From positions 3,906,001 to 3,970,000 of the forward strand of contig NZ_CP034450.1 in the NCBI RefSeq assembly GCF_003952505.1: a DNA stretch of 64,000 bases, given 5' to 3'. The notes under the pieces are model-generated. The model had not been told where the DNA came from. It saw only the letters and a list, made by a program, of their open reading frames with translations, and did not search any database. A program made the translations under genes and the position numbers. This document shows positions 21,066 through 30,078 of this stretch, piece after piece; within the stretch, counting starts at the first letter, position 1; each line of letters begins with the position of its first letter. This DNA is from Mesorhizobium sp. M4B.F.Ca.ET.058.02.1.1 (lineage in GTDB: Bacteria; Pseudomonadota; Alphaproteobacteria; Rhizobiales; Rhizobiaceae).

Positions 21066-21956
21066 ATGAACCGAACGAACCTTTCCCAGCTCGCGGTGCT
21101 CGCCACGGTCGCCCAATGCGCCAGCTTCCGCGGCGCCGCGCGCGAGCTCGGCATTGCGCCGTCGGCAGTCAGCCACGCGGTGTCGAGCCTGGAGGCCCGG
21201 CTCGGCGTGCGGCTCCTGGCCCGCAGCACGCGCAGCGTGGCGCCGACAGAGGAGGGCGCGCAGTTGCTCGAACGGCTGCGGCCAGCATTGTCCGAGATCG
21301 ACCTTGCGCTGGAGACGGCGGTAGAGGCGCGCGACCGACCGGCCGGCAACCTGCGGCTGACCGTGCCGCGCACGGCAGCGCACCTGACGCTGACGCCGAG
21401 GCTCGGCGCCTTCGCCGTCGCCTATCCCGACATCGTGCTGGAAATTGTCATCGAGGACCGCTTCACCGATGTCGTCGAGGGCGGCTTCGACGCCGGCGTC
21501 AGGCTCGGCGAGAGCCTGCAGCGCGACATGATCGCGGTGCGCATCGGCCCGGATCTTCGCGGTGCCGTGGTCGGCGCGCCGTCCTATTTCGCGACCAGCC
21601 CCAAGCCGAGCCACCCGCGCGAGCTTGCCGACCACCGCTGCATCCGCTTCCGCTTTTCCAGCGGCATCCTCTATCGCTGGGAGTTCGAGAAGGACGGCGA
21701 GGAGATCGAGATCGCTGCGCAAGGGCCGCTAATCCTCGACGAGGACCATCTGATCGCCCAGGCGGCGGTCGGCGGCGCCGGGCTCGCCTTCGTCTTCGAG
21801 GACTATGTCCGCACCCCGCTCGCAACCGGCAGGCTGATCCGCGTGCTGGATGACTGGTGCCCATCCTTCGACGGCTTCTTCGTCTATTATCCGAGCCGTC
21901 GGCAGATGCGGCCGGCGCTCAGGGCTTTCGTGGATTTCTTCAAGGTGAGCGGGTAG
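21066..21956 (+). CDS. LysR-type transcriptional regulator
   Basis: A 296-residue regulator. The N-terminal winged helix-turn-helix spans about residues 5-63 (LAVLATVAQCASFRGAAREL, SAVSHAVSSLEARLGVRLL). A periplasmic-binding-like effector domain follows. The ATG at 21066 is chosen because it begins the canonical LysR N-terminus; the frame is open far upstream without coding meaning. It faces the aldo/keto reductase across 96 bases, so autoregulation and control of the reductase are likely. Confidence 0.92.
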   Translation: MNRTNLSQLAVLATVAQCASFRGAARELGIAPSAVSHAVSSLEARLGVRLLARSTRSVAPTEEGAQLLERLRPALSEIDLALETAVEARDRPAGNLRLTVPRTAAHLTLTPRLGAFAVAYPDIVLEIVIEDRFTDVVEGGFDAGVRLGESLQRDMIAVRIGPDLRGAVVGAPSYFATSPKPSHPRELADHRCIRFRFSSGILYRWEFEKDGEEIEIAAQGPLILDEDHLIAQAAVGGAGLAFVFEDYVRTPLATGRLIRVLDDWCPSFDGFFVYYPSRRQMRPALRAFVDFFKVSG

Positions 21957-22097
21957 GCGCGCTGCAGGCCCGCGGCGAAACCATCGCTCCAAGGTTGGTC
22001 GCCAACCTTATTGGCCGCCGCCGGCGCCCGGAATTGTGTGGAGAGTGGGGCATAGGGTAGCCTGGAAGAAAGCTGACCTCAGCGGCGTTTTTCGGCC

Positions 22098-22670
22098 ATG
22101 GAATCGTCAATCACCAACACCTCCACCCGCTACGGCTGGGCAACGATCATCCTGCACTGGCTGATCGGGTTGATCTTCATCGGCCAGTTCGTGCTCGGCT
22201 TCGCGATGATGCGGATCGAAAGCCAGCGCACCGCCTTCGAGCTGATCCAGCTGCACAAATCCTTCGGCTTCCTGCTGCTTGGCTTGATCATCCTGCGCGT
22301 CGCGTGGCGGCTCGGCAATGCGGTGCCACCCTTGCCGTCATCGGTCGGCACCCTGGAGCGGCGGGCAGCACCACTCGCGCATATTCTGCTCTATGCCTTC
22401 CAGATCGCGCTGCCTCTGTCCGGCTGGGCGCTGGTGTCGGTCTCGACGCTGGAAATCCCCAGCATGCCATTCAATCTGTTCGTGATGCCCAACCTGCCGC
22501 TGGCCGTATCCGACGCGGCGGAGAGCTTCTGGACGGCGGCGCACTGGTATCTTGCCTATGCCGGCATCGCGCTTGTCGCGCTGCACATACTGGCGGCATT
22601 GCGCCACCATTTCTGGCTGCGCGATAGCGTGCTTGCGCGCATGATCACGCCTTCGTCAGGTGAGGAATAG
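22098..22670 (+). CDS. Cytochrome b561 family membrane protein
   Basis: A 190-residue four-helix b-type cytochrome. Putative haem-ligand histidines lie in WATIILHWLIGL (helix 1), QLHKSFGFLLLGL (helix 2), AAHWYLAYAGIALVALHIL (helix 4). It resembles the YceJ-type proteins that pass electrons between quinone and a periplasmic partner. The next gene is a YceI-family protein 69 bases downstream, the same pairing as yceJ-yceI in E. coli. Confidence 0.88.
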   Translation: MESSITNTSTRYGWATIILHWLIGLIFIGQFVLGFAMMRIESQRTAFELIQLHKSFGFLLLGLIILRVAWRLGNAVPPLPSSVGTLERRAAPLAHILLYAFQIALPLSGWALVSVSTLEIPSMPFNLFVMPNLPLAVSDAAESFWTAAHWYLAYAGIALVALHILAALRHHFWLRDSVLARMITPSSGEE

Positions 22671-22739
22671 AACGGCATCGTCATTCGTTGGTGAGGCGAG
22701 AAGGCAGCAATGCGCTGCCTCAGCAAAAGGACCATCCCC

Positions 22740-23315
22740 ATGCATGCGCGGATCCTCGGATACGCGGCCGTTGCTGCTTGCCTTGCCATGCCTGTTTACG
22801 CGGCAGTGGCGCTCAGCGACGCCGCCGGCAGCTACACGATCAGCCCGGCCGCATCGAGCATCCGTTTCACCATCGGCAAGGCCGGCGGCGGCGGGTTCGA
22901 CGGCGCCTTCGCCCGCTTCAAGGGCAGCATCCGCATCGATGACGCCAATGTCGAACGCTCGCAGGTCAACCTCACCATCTATCCCGAGAGCGTCGGCACC
23001 GGCCAGAACCGCATCGATGCCTTCCTGCGCTCCGACGCGGTGTTCGACAGCGCCAACAGCCCGGAAATCCAGTTCCGCTCGACCAGCGTGACCCGTACCG
23101 GCGACACGACGGCCTTGGTCACCGGCCGGCTGACGGCGCGCGGCAAGACGTTTCCGGAAAAATTCACCGCCGAGCTCAGCAGCCTCAAGGCCGGCACGAT
23201 CAAATTCCACGTCACCGGCAGGGTGCTGAGGTCGCGCTACGGCATGGATGTCGGCACGCCGATCTATTCCAACGTCGTCAACTTCGACATGACGCTGACG
23301 GGCAAGAGGGGCTAG
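22740..23315 (+). CDS. YceI family periplasmic lipid-binding protein
   Basis: A 191-residue exported protein with a signal peptide of about 21 residues (ILGYAAVAACLAMPVYA). The YceI lipocalin-like barrel follows: SSIRFTIGKAGGG, GSIRIDDANVERSQV, IDAFLRSDAVFD, and a C-terminal VNFDMTLTGKR. YceI proteins bind isoprenoid or amphiphilic chains. The ATG at 22740 follows an AAAAGGA, whereas the in-frame ATG at 22710 would add a charged leader. It probably works with the upstream cytochrome b561. Confidence 0.88.
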   Translation: MHARILGYAAVAACLAMPVYAAVALSDAAGSYTISPAASSIRFTIGKAGGGGFDGAFARFKGSIRIDDANVERSQVNLTIYPESVGTGQNRIDAFLRSDAVFDSANSPEIQFRSTSVTRTGDTTALVTGRLTARGKTFPEKFTAELSSLKAGTIKFHVTGRVLRSRYGMDVGTPIYSNVVNFDMTLTGKRG

Positions 23316-23337
23316 TTCCAAGCTCGCCCCCCTCGGG

Positions 23338-23498
23338 TTCGTCATCCCAGGGCGAAGCAAGGAGCGAAGCGACGCGCGCAGACCCGGGGATCCATTCCGT
23401 GATGCTAAGGCGTTGCAACGGTTACAGAATTCTGCACCGTTGCACCTTACGTCACAGGTCACGGAATGGATCCTCGGGTCAAGCCCGAGGATGACGAA
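23338..23498. repeat. 161-bp palindromic repeat element
   Basis: Ends TTCGTCATCC / GGATGACGAA are perfect inverted repeats. Inside are nested inverted pairs GGATCCATTCCGTGA (23388-23402) / TCACGGAATGGATCC (23459-23473) and GCAACGGT / ACCGTTGC around an EcoRI-like CAGAATTCTG. The nesting predicts a long cruciform or RNA hairpin. It is non-coding and lies between the YceI and Gfo/Idh/MocA genes. It looks like a dispersed rhizobial repeat but differs from the 19748 element. Confidence 0.8.
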
Positions 23499-23583
23499 GA
23501 CGCTTTGTGACCCGCGTCTGCGATTGGCTTTTCCCCTGAATTGGGGCACACCTCCATGATGCAATTCGACATGGAGAAGCGTG

Positions 23584-24570
23584 ATGTTCCGATGGGGTGT
23601 TCTGTCGACGGCCAAGATCGGCCGCGAGCAGCTGTTGCCGGCGATCGTCGAGGCGGAGAACGGCGTCCTGTCGGCGATCGCCAGCCGCGATCTGGCGAAA
23701 GCCCGGGCGCTCGCCGACCGTTTCGGCGCGCCGCATGCTTTCGGCTCCTATGAGGAACTGCTCGCGTCGAAGGACATCGACGGCGTCTACATCCCGCTGC
23801 CGACCTCGCAGCATGTCGCATGGACGGCGAAGGCGATCGTAGCGGGAAAACATGTGCTGGTCGAGAAGCCGCTGGCGCTCGACGCCAAGGACATCGCGCC
23901 GCTGATCCAACTGCGCGATGAGAAGAAAGTGCTGGTGTGCGAGGCCTTCATGGTCATCTACCACCCGCAATGGATCAAGGTGCGCGACCTCATCGCCAGC
24001 GGCGCCATCGGCCGGCTGCGCCATGTGCAGGGCGCGTTCTCCTATTACAATGTCGACCCCAAGAACATGCGCAACCAGCTCGACCTCGGCGGCGGCGCGC
24101 TGCCCGACATCGGCGTCTACCCGACGGTGTCGACACGCTTTTCGACCGGCAAGGAGCCGCAGCGCGTGCAGGCGACGATCGAGCGCGACAAGACCTTCGG
24201 CACCGACATCTATTCCTCGATCCGCGCCGATTTCGGCGACTTCGAACTGTCCTTCTACCTGTCGACGCAGATGGCGGCGCGGCAGGTGATGGTGTTCCAC
24301 GGCGAGAAGGGTTTCATCGAGGTGTTCTCGCCGTTCAATGCCGGGCTCTACGACCACCATCGGGTCGAGTTGCACAACCAGAACCACACCGAGGCGCAGG
24401 TGTTCCGCTTCCCCGGCACGCAGCAGTACCGGCTGGAGGTCGAGACCTTCGCCAGGGCGGCGCAGGGCGGCAAGGAGCGCGTCTTCACGCTGGAGGAATC
24501 GGTGCTCAACCAGAAGGTCATCGATGCCATCTTCCGCGCCGGCGGCAAGGACGGCTGGGAAGCCGTCTGA
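23584..24570 (+). CDS. Gfo/Idh/MocA family oxidoreductase
   Basis: NAD(P)-dependent dehydrogenase of sugars, inositols or related compounds; 328 residues. The Rossmann N-terminus [20 protein letters not shown] and the hallmark [10 protein letters not shown] near residue 95 are clear, followed by the C-terminal substrate domain. ATG 23584 has GGAG upstream; a GTG one codon earlier is possible. The FAD dehydrogenase starts 39 bases later, so they may share a transcript. The substrate is unknown. Confidence 0.9.
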   Translation: MFRWGVLSTAKIGREQLLPAIVEAENGVLSAIASRDLAKARALADRFGAPHAFGSYEELLASKDIDGVYIPLPTSQHVAWTAKAIVAGKHVLVEKPLALDAKDIAPLIQLRDEKKVLVCEAFMVIYHPQWIKVRDLIASGAIGRLRHVQGAFSYYNVDPKNMRNQLDLGGGALPDIGVYPTVSTRFSTGKEPQRVQATIERDKTFGTDIYSSIRADFGDFELSFYLSTQMAARQVMVFHGEKGFIEVFSPFNAGLYDHHRVELHNQNHTEAQVFRFPGTQQYRLEVETFARAAQGGKERVFTLEESVLNQKVIDAIFRAGGKDGWEAV

Positions 24571-24609
24571 CCTCTGCATTAAGAAAGCCGGCTAATCCTG
24601 GGAGGAGAA

Positions 24610-26265
24610 ATGGCTGACGCGGACGTGATCATTGTCGGCGCGGGGCTGGCCGGCCTCGTCGCCGCGGCCGAGCTGGCCGAGGCCGGCAAGAAGATCATCA
24701 TCGTCGACCAGGAACCGGAGCAGTCGCTGGGCGGCCAGGCCTTCTGGTCGTTCGGCGGTTTGTTTCTGGTCGATTCGCCGGAGCAGCGGCGCATGCGCAT
24801 CCGCGATTCGCACGATCTCGCGCTGGAAGACTGGATGGGCACCGCGGCTTTCGACCGCGCGGAAGATTTCTGGCCGCGCAAATGGGCCGAGGCCTATGTC
24901 GGCTTTGCCGCCGGCGAAAAGCGTTCCTGGCTGATCGAACGCGGGCTGAAATTCTTTCCCGTCGTCGGCTGGGCGGAACGCGGCGGCGGCAATGCCATCG
25001 GCCACGGCAATTCGGTGCCGCGCTTCCACGTCACCTGGGGCACCGGCCCCGGCGTACTCGAACCTTTTGTCCTGCGTGTGCGGGAAGCGGAGAAACGCGG
25101 GCTGGTCCAGTTCAAATTCCGCCATCGTGTCAATGAGCTGACGCGAACGGGCACGACCGTCGATGGCGTGCGCGGCGACATCCTCGAGCCAAGCAGCGTC
25201 GAGCGCGGCCGCAAGAGCGCGCGCGACATCGCCGGCGATTTCGAACTGCACGCGCAAGCGGTGATCGTCGCCTCCGGAGGCATCGGCGCCAATCACGAGC
25301 TGGTGCGCAAGAACTGGCCGCATCGGCTGGGTACCGCGCCCAAGCGGATGATCACCGGCGTGCCCGACCATGTCGATGGCCGCATGCTGGCGATCACGGA
25401 GGCGGCCGGCGGCTCGATCATCAACCGCGACCGCATGTGGCACTATGTCGAGGGCATCAGGAACTGGGCGCCGATCTGGACCGACCACGCGATCCGCATC
25501 CTGCCCGGCCCGTCGTCGCTGTGGCTCGACGCGCGCGGCAAGCGCCTGCCGGTGCCGCTCTATCCGGGCTTCGACACGCTGGGCACGCTCAGCCACATTA
25601 TGCGCACCGGCTTCGACTATTCCTGGTTCATCCTGACGAAGAAAATCATCCAGAAGGAGTTCGCGCTGTCCGGCTCCGAGCAGAACCCGGACCTGACGGG
25701 CAAGAGCTGGCGCCAGGTGCTGGGCCGCGCGACGTCAGGCATTCCCGGCCCGGTCAAAGCCTTCATGGAGAAGGGCGAGGATTTCATCGTCGAGGCCGAC
25801 CTTTCGACGCTGGTCAAGCGCATGAATGCGCTGGCTGGCGGCGAGCCGCTGCTCGATGTCGCCGAGGTCGAGCGCGAAATCCGCGCCCGCGACCGGCAGC
25901 TCGACAATCCGTTCTCGAAAGACATGCAAATCACGGCACTGCGCGGCGCCCGCGCCTATATCGGCGACAAGCTGATCCGCACCACCAAGCCGCACAAGAT
26001 GCTCGATCCGGCGAACGGCCCGCTGATCGCGGTGCGGCTCAACATCCTCACCCGCAAGACGCTGGGCGGCCTGCAGACCGATCTGGACAGCCGCGTGCTC
26101 GATGCCGGGGGCCAGCCGGTCCCCGGCCTCTATGCGGTCGGCGAAGCCGCCGGCTTCGGCGGCGGCGGCGTGCATGGCTATGCCGCGCTGGAAGGCACAT
26201 TTCTCGGCGGCTGCATCTTCTCCGGCCGCAGCGCCGGGCGGGCGGCGGCCAAGGCGGTCGCCTGA
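24610..26265 (+). CDS. FAD-binding dehydrogenase (fumarate reductase/3-ketosteroid dehydrogenase-like flavoprotein)
   Basis: A 551-residue flavoprotein. The N-terminal dinucleotide fold is VIIVGAGLAGLVAAAELAEA, followed by IIIVDQEPEQSLGGQAFWS. The C-terminal FAD segment is GLYAVGEAAGFGGGGVHGYA. This subgroup is annotated as FAD-binding dehydrogenase; relatives act on fumarate, ketosteroids or tricarballylate-like substrates. A GGGAGGAG ribosome-binding site precedes the ATG. Its actual substrate is unknown. Confidence 0.9.
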   Translation: MADADVIIVGAGLAGLVAAAELAEAGKKIIIVDQEPEQSLGGQAFWSFGGLFLVDSPEQRRMRIRDSHDLALEDWMGTAAFDRAEDFWPRKWAEAYVGFAAGEKRSWLIERGLKFFPVVGWAERGGGNAIGHGNSVPRFHVTWGTGPGVLEPFVLRVREAEKRGLVQFKFRHRVNELTRTGTTVDGVRGDILEPSSVERGRKSARDIAGDFELHAQAVIVASGGIGANHELVRKNWPHRLGTAPKRMITGVPDHVDGRMLAITEAAGGSIINRDRMWHYVEGIRNWAPIWTDHAIRILPGPSSLWLDARGKRLPVPLYPGFDTLGTLSHIMRTGFDYSWFILTKKIIQKEFALSGSEQNPDLTGKSWRQVLGRATSGIPGPVKAFMEKGEDFIVEADLSTLVKRMNALAGGEPLLDVAEVEREIRARDRQLDNPFSKDMQITALRGARAYIGDKLIRTTKPHKMLDPANGPLIAVRLNILTRKTLGGLQTDLDSRVLDAGGQPVPGLYAVGEAAGFGGGGVHGYAALEGTFLGGCIFSGRSAGRAAAKAVA

Positions 26266-26317
26266 GGGAAGACCGGCCCCCGCAGGCGCGGACGCCGTAC
26301 CAGGGTCAACCTGCGGA

Positions 26318-27187
26318 CTAGGCTCCTACGCCGCCGAGCGCCAGATGCAAGGTCTCAGCGAAGCGATCGGGATAGTGCCCAAAACCCATATGGTCGCCGG
26401 GAAAGGCGGCGCGCTTGACACCGAGCCTGTCGGCCAGCGCCTTGCCCATGCCGTCGATCGGCTGGCCGACGGACTCTTCGCCGATACCGACTACGACAGC
26501 GGCGCCACGCAGCGCCTCGACGTCGGGACGGTACAGCGAGAGCGGCATGACGCCATGCGCCAGCCAGTATTCGAAATTGCTGCTGACGCGCGCAAAAGTC
26601 TCGGCCTCTTCGGGTGTCGGTTCAAACGGCGGCGGCGCATCCTGGGTCTCAGCATCGTTCGGCCCTGCTTCACCTTGATCCGGCCCTTCGGACAGGCCGT
26701 TCTCGCTGAAGAATTTCCGCATCGCCGCCCCGACGCCTTGGCTGCGATAGGTATCGTGCAGGTCGCGCATGCCGGCCAACGCATGCGACGGGTCGTCAAG
26801 CAACATCATGCTGGGCGGTTCGTGCGCCACCAGCGCCCGCACTTGGCCAGGATGGCGGGCGGCGAGATTGAGCCCGATCTGGGCGCCGCCGCTGGTACCG
26901 AACACATAGGCAGGCCCGGCGCCGAGCGCCTCGATCAGCCGCGCGGCATCGTCGCCATGGACATCGAGGTTCTGTTCCTCAGGCTGCTCGTCGAAGGTGC
27001 TGCGCGAATTGCCGCGCGGGTCGTAGGCGACCACCGTGTATCGGTCGGCGAGACGGCCAGCCAACCCGGCGAAAACACCGGCGTCCTGCGGTCCGCCGGG
27101 GATGATCAGCAGCACGGGGCCGGAGCCGGGCGTCTCGTAATACAGGCTGGCGCCCGGCACTTTCAGCGTCGACGATTGGAGGGTCAT
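26318..27187 (-). CDS. Alpha/beta hydrolase
   Basis: A 289-residue hydrolase. The oxyanion region is LLIIPGGPQDAGVF, and the nucleophile elbow is VFGTSGGAQIGL. The catalytic histidine is likely in FPGDHMGFGHYP near the C-terminus. ATG 27187 begins MTLQSSTLKVPGASLYYET. It follows the VOC gene by 44 bases on the same strand. The pair is divergent from an ECF sigma-factor unit. The substrate is unknown. Confidence 0.88.
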   Translation of the reverse strand: MTLQSSTLKVPGASLYYETPGSGPVLLIIPGGPQDAGVFAGLAGRLADRYTVVAYDPRGNSRSTFDEQPEEQNLDVHGDDAARLIEALGAGPAYVFGTSGGAQIGLNLAARHPGQVRALVAHEPPSMMLLDDPSHALAGMRDLHDTYRSQGVGAAMRKFFSENGLSEGPDQGEAGPNDAETQDAPPPFEPTPEEAETFARVSSNFEYWLAHGVMPLSLYRPDVEALRGAAVVVGIGEESVGQPIDGMGKALADRLGVKRAAFPGDHMGFGHYPDRFAETLHLALGGVGA

Positions 27188-27231
27188 TCCATCTCTCCCG
27201 TTGCTTCTCAAGATTCGGTCTGGCGCGCCGG

Positions 27232-27597
27232 TCATTTGCCGGCGACAACCATGCGGTTGCCCTCGCTGTCGCGGAACTCGGCAACGGTGCGGCCAGGCTG
27301 CCACGGAGCTTCCTGAGGCTCGGTGATGATTTCGACGTCGCGCGCCCTCAACGCGGCGATTGTCGTTTCGACATCGCCATCGACCAGAACCAGCACTGGT
27401 TCGACCCCCGGCGCCTCATCGGCGCGTCTGATAAAATGCAGGTTGGTGACGGCGTCGGGAAATGCCAGCTCGATCCAGCGCCAGCCGCCGTCGCCCATCG
27501 GTTGGTCGGCTGCCACCTGGCAGGCGAAATGGTCGGTGTAGAACGCCTTGGCGCGGTCCTGATCGAATACCGGAAGTTCGGCAAACTGGATATGCAT
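27232..27597 (-). CDS. VOC superfamily protein
   Basis: A 121-residue glyoxalase-fold protein starting MHIQFAELPVFDQDRAKAFY. The C-terminal motif VAEFRDSEGNRMVVA is typical. AGGAGA lies seven bases before the chosen ATG. It is divergent from the ABM-like gene and probably cotranscribed with the hydrolase downstream. VOC proteins often accompany ECF sigma factors that carry a SnoaL tail, which fits the neighbourhood. Confidence 0.82.
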   Translation of the reverse strand: MHIQFAELPVFDQDRAKAFYTDHFACQVAADQPMGDGGWRWIELAFPDAVTNLHFIRRADEAPGVEPVLVLVDGDVETTIAALRARDVEIITEPQEAPWQPGRTVAEFRDSEGNRMVVAGK

Positions 27598-27741
27598 GAT
27601 GTCTCTCCTCATCGCGGAGGCCGCCGCGCGGCCTCGACGGATGAAGGACGACGCAGATGCGCAAAAAGATTCGGAAACCCTGAGAATCTTTTCGATGCTG
27701 CGGAACGTCTTCTGTGTGCAAACCCAGAAAAGGAGATGACA

Positions 27742-28062
27742 ATGGGCTACAGTCTCATCCGCTACGGCGTGAAGGATGAAAGCATCGCCGAAAACCGTAT
27801 GCTGGTTGCAAAGGTGTTCGAGGCGCTCGACGAAACGAAGCCGCTATCCGTGCGCTACCTCGTTCTGGAGCTGGAGAATGGCGAGTTCGTGCATCTTGTC
27901 GGGTATGACAAGGACAGCGCCGCCCTGACCGGGCTCGACTCCTTCAAGACTTTCGGCGCCGACCACGCCGAGCGGCGGTCCGGCCCTCTCGCCAGATCGG
28001 CGGCAAAAATCGTCGGCAACTATCGTATGCTGGACAATGCCGTTGAGGCCATGCCGGCCTGA
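27742..28062 (+). CDS. Hypothetical protein, possibly ABM-like (dimeric alpha/beta barrel)
   Basis: A 106-residue protein starting MGYSLIRYGVKDESIAENRM. The alternating strand-helix pattern and the FVHLVGYDKD centre suggest an antibiotic-biosynthesis-monooxygenase-like fold, but no catalytic residues can be named. An excellent AAGGAGATGACA ribosome-binding site fixes the start. The ECF sigma gene begins 47 bases downstream on the same strand, so the two are likely cotranscribed. Confidence 0.75.
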   Translation: MGYSLIRYGVKDESIAENRMLVAKVFEALDETKPLSVRYLVLELENGEFVHLVGYDKDSAALTGLDSFKTFGADHAERRSGPLARSAAKIVGNYRMLDNAVEAMPA

Positions 28063-28109
28063 CCTCAGTGCCGGCGCGGCCTTGGCGCCGTGCCGCAGCC
28101 TGCTCGGGA

Positions 28110-29006
28110 ATGAACGCAATGATGTCATCGAAATTCGACCGGGCGGCGCTGGACGCGATGCTGCCCGGCCTGCGTCCGAAGCTGCACCGCTACGCAGCCC
28201 GCATGGCCGGCTCCGTCATCGACGGCGAGGACATCGTGCAGGAGACGGTGCTGAAGGCGCTGCAGGCGATCGACGGCAACGCCGCAGTCGACCGTCCGGA
28301 GCAATGGCTGTTTCGCATCGCCCACAATGCGGCGCAGGACCATCTGCGCCGCCGCCAGCGGGAGCGTTCCCGCTTAAGCGAGGCCGATATGACCGGAGTG
28401 GAAGACCTCTCCGCCAGCGCGGAGGCGAGGCTTGCGGCTGCCACCAGCCTGCGCACTTTCATGCAGCTCACTCTGCCGCAGCGCAGCGCCGTTATCCTGG
28501 TCGACGTGCTCGGCCTCAGCCTTTCCGAAACCTGCGAAGCGACGGGCGCGACGCTGGCCGCCACCAAGGCGGCGCTGCATCGCGGGCGGGCCGAGTTGAG
28601 GGCGTTGGCAGCAGCGCCGGAAGAAGCCGTCATGCCGGCGCTCGATGCCGACGACGAGCGGCGACTGCGCCACTACGTCGACCTGTTCAACGCGCGCGAC
28701 TTCGACGCCGTCAGGGCGCTGATCGCCGAGGATATCCAGCTCGAAGTCGTCAACCGCACGCGTCTCAGAGGCAAGAAGCAAGCCTCGACCTATTTCGGCA
28801 ATTACGACCGCGTCAGCGATTGGGTGCTCTCGCTCGGTTTTGTCGACGGCCGGCCGGCGATCCTGATCCGCGATCCGCGGACTCCGGACGGCGCGGTCCG
28901 CGGCTTCATGCTGGTCGAGTGGCGCGGCGAAGAGGTCGCGGCTATCCGCGATTTCCGCTACGCGCCCTACTGCCTGGCGGATGCGGATATCCGTCTGATC
29001 GACTGA
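28110..29006 (+). CDS. ECF sigma factor with C-terminal SnoaL-like domain
   Basis: About 298 residues. Sigma region 2 is visible as GSVIDGEDIVQETVLKALQA and FRIAHNAAQDHLRRR; region 4 as LPQRSAVILVDVLGLSLSET and ATLAATKAALHRGRAELR. A SnoaL/NTF2-like domain (~residue 180 to the end, HYVDLFNARDFDAVRALIAE) follows, the architecture of ECF41/SigJ-type sigma factors, in which the tail replaces a separate anti-sigma. Starts at 28110, 28119 or 28122 are all possible; the upstream extension is poor. Confidence 0.88.
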   Translation: MNAMMSSKFDRAALDAMLPGLRPKLHRYAARMAGSVIDGEDIVQETVLKALQAIDGNAAVDRPEQWLFRIAHNAAQDHLRRRQRERSRLSEADMTGVEDLSASAEARLAAATSLRTFMQLTLPQRSAVILVDVLGLSLSETCEATGATLAATKAALHRGRAELRALAAAPEEAVMPALDADDERRLRHYVDLFNARDFDAVRALIAEDIQLEVVNRTRLRGKKQASTYFGNYDRVSDWVLSLGFVDGRPAILIRDPRTPDGAVRGFMLVEWRGEEVAAIRDFRYAPYCLADADIRLID

Positions 29007-29170
29007 ACGGAAGCGAGGCGCCATCACTGCCCGAACAGGTCGGTGGGCATGCCGGATCGGGCCACTAGGCCGTACCGGGAAGGCAACGCAGGCGGGGCGG
29101 CCCCTAGGCCGTCCCGTCGAACTGGCTGGCTCCGACGCGGCGGCATCCACCTCGCGCCGACACCCGTCGG

Positions 29171-30067
29171 TCACTGATCGACGACCAGCCGTAGCGCCCG
29201 CGATGCCGGCTGCAGCTGGACCTGCCTGCCCCAGTCGAAGGCGATGAAATCCTGCTCGATGCCGTCGGCGAAGATGACGCCGCCGTCGTTCATCCGCGAT
29301 GTGATCAGAAGCGGGTTCTCGGTGATCTTGCCGGCACGCAAATTGGTGGTCGTGGCGACGCTCGGAAACGGCTCGCGCACCCAGAAGCCCACCGCGTGCT
29401 CTTCGCGGCCGAGCGACAGGTCGAGATGCGTCGCTTCCATGATCGAGCGCGCCCAGCCTGTCGCGCCGGTGCCGGAGGCGACGATGAGGCCGCTGGAGGA
29501 ATGGTTTTCCGCCTCGCCCCCGGCCTCGATCCGGTAACGGGCCGACTGGTGGCTACGGTGGCCTACGAAGATCTCGTTGAGCGCGAGGAGCGTTTCGCCT
29601 CCGTCGAGCTCGGCCTGAACCATGGTTCGCGCTTCGATGCCGACATTGCCGGCTATGCTGGCGGCGAGCAGCTTGCCCAGCCGGCCGACGCCGATGCGCA
29701 CCAGCACACCGTCATAGAGATCCGGCGCCGGATTGACGCCGAGCACGGGCTGGCCGTCGAGGTACTTGGCGACATTGGCGACCAGCCCATCCTGTCCCAC
29801 CGGCACGACAACGTCGTCGGCCGCGAACAGGAAACGGTCGAGGTGGGCGCGCTTGACCAAGGTCTGGCGCCAATCCGCCGGCACCGAGGCCCGTGCCGCG
29901 CCCAGCACGGCATGGAAGTTGTCGTGCCGGACCTCGACATCCTCGAGACGCTGGCCGCGCGTCTGCAGGAAGAAGCGTGCCTGGTCGCGCGTCGCGTGGC
30001 GCGCGACCAGAAGCTCGTAGTCGGTCTCTCGCGTCACGAAGACCGCGCGGGGTCGGTTCGCCGCCAT
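29171..30067 (-). CDS. NAD kinase-like protein
   Basis: A 298-residue protein related to ATP-NAD kinases. The nucleotide-binding GGDG is altered to VGQDG (residues 90-94). The downstream features remain: VLGVNPAP (108-115), LNEIFVGH (164-171, equivalent to the NE motif), and SSGLIVASGTGATGWA (192-207, equivalent to GDGLIVSTPTGSTAY). Binding of NAD(H) is plausible; kinase activity is uncertain. It is the last gene of a three-gene unit, 11 bases after the SPFH gene, behind a Nudix regulator of NAD metabolism. Confidence 0.75.
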   Translation of the reverse strand: MAANRPRAVFVTRETDYELLVARHATRDQARFFLQTRGQRLEDVEVRHDNFHAVLGAARASVPADWRQTLVKRAHLDRFLFAADDVVVPVGQDGLVANVAKYLDGQPVLGVNPAPDLYDGVLVRIGVGRLGKLLAASIAGNVGIEARTMVQAELDGGETLLALNEIFVGHRSHQSARYRIEAGGEAENHSSSGLIVASGTGATGWARSIMEATHLDLSLGREEHAVGFWVREPFPSVATTTNLRAGKITENPLLITSRMNDGGVIFADGIEQDFIAFDWGRQVQLQPASRALRLVVDQ

Positions 30068-30078
30068 GGTTCGCCCCC

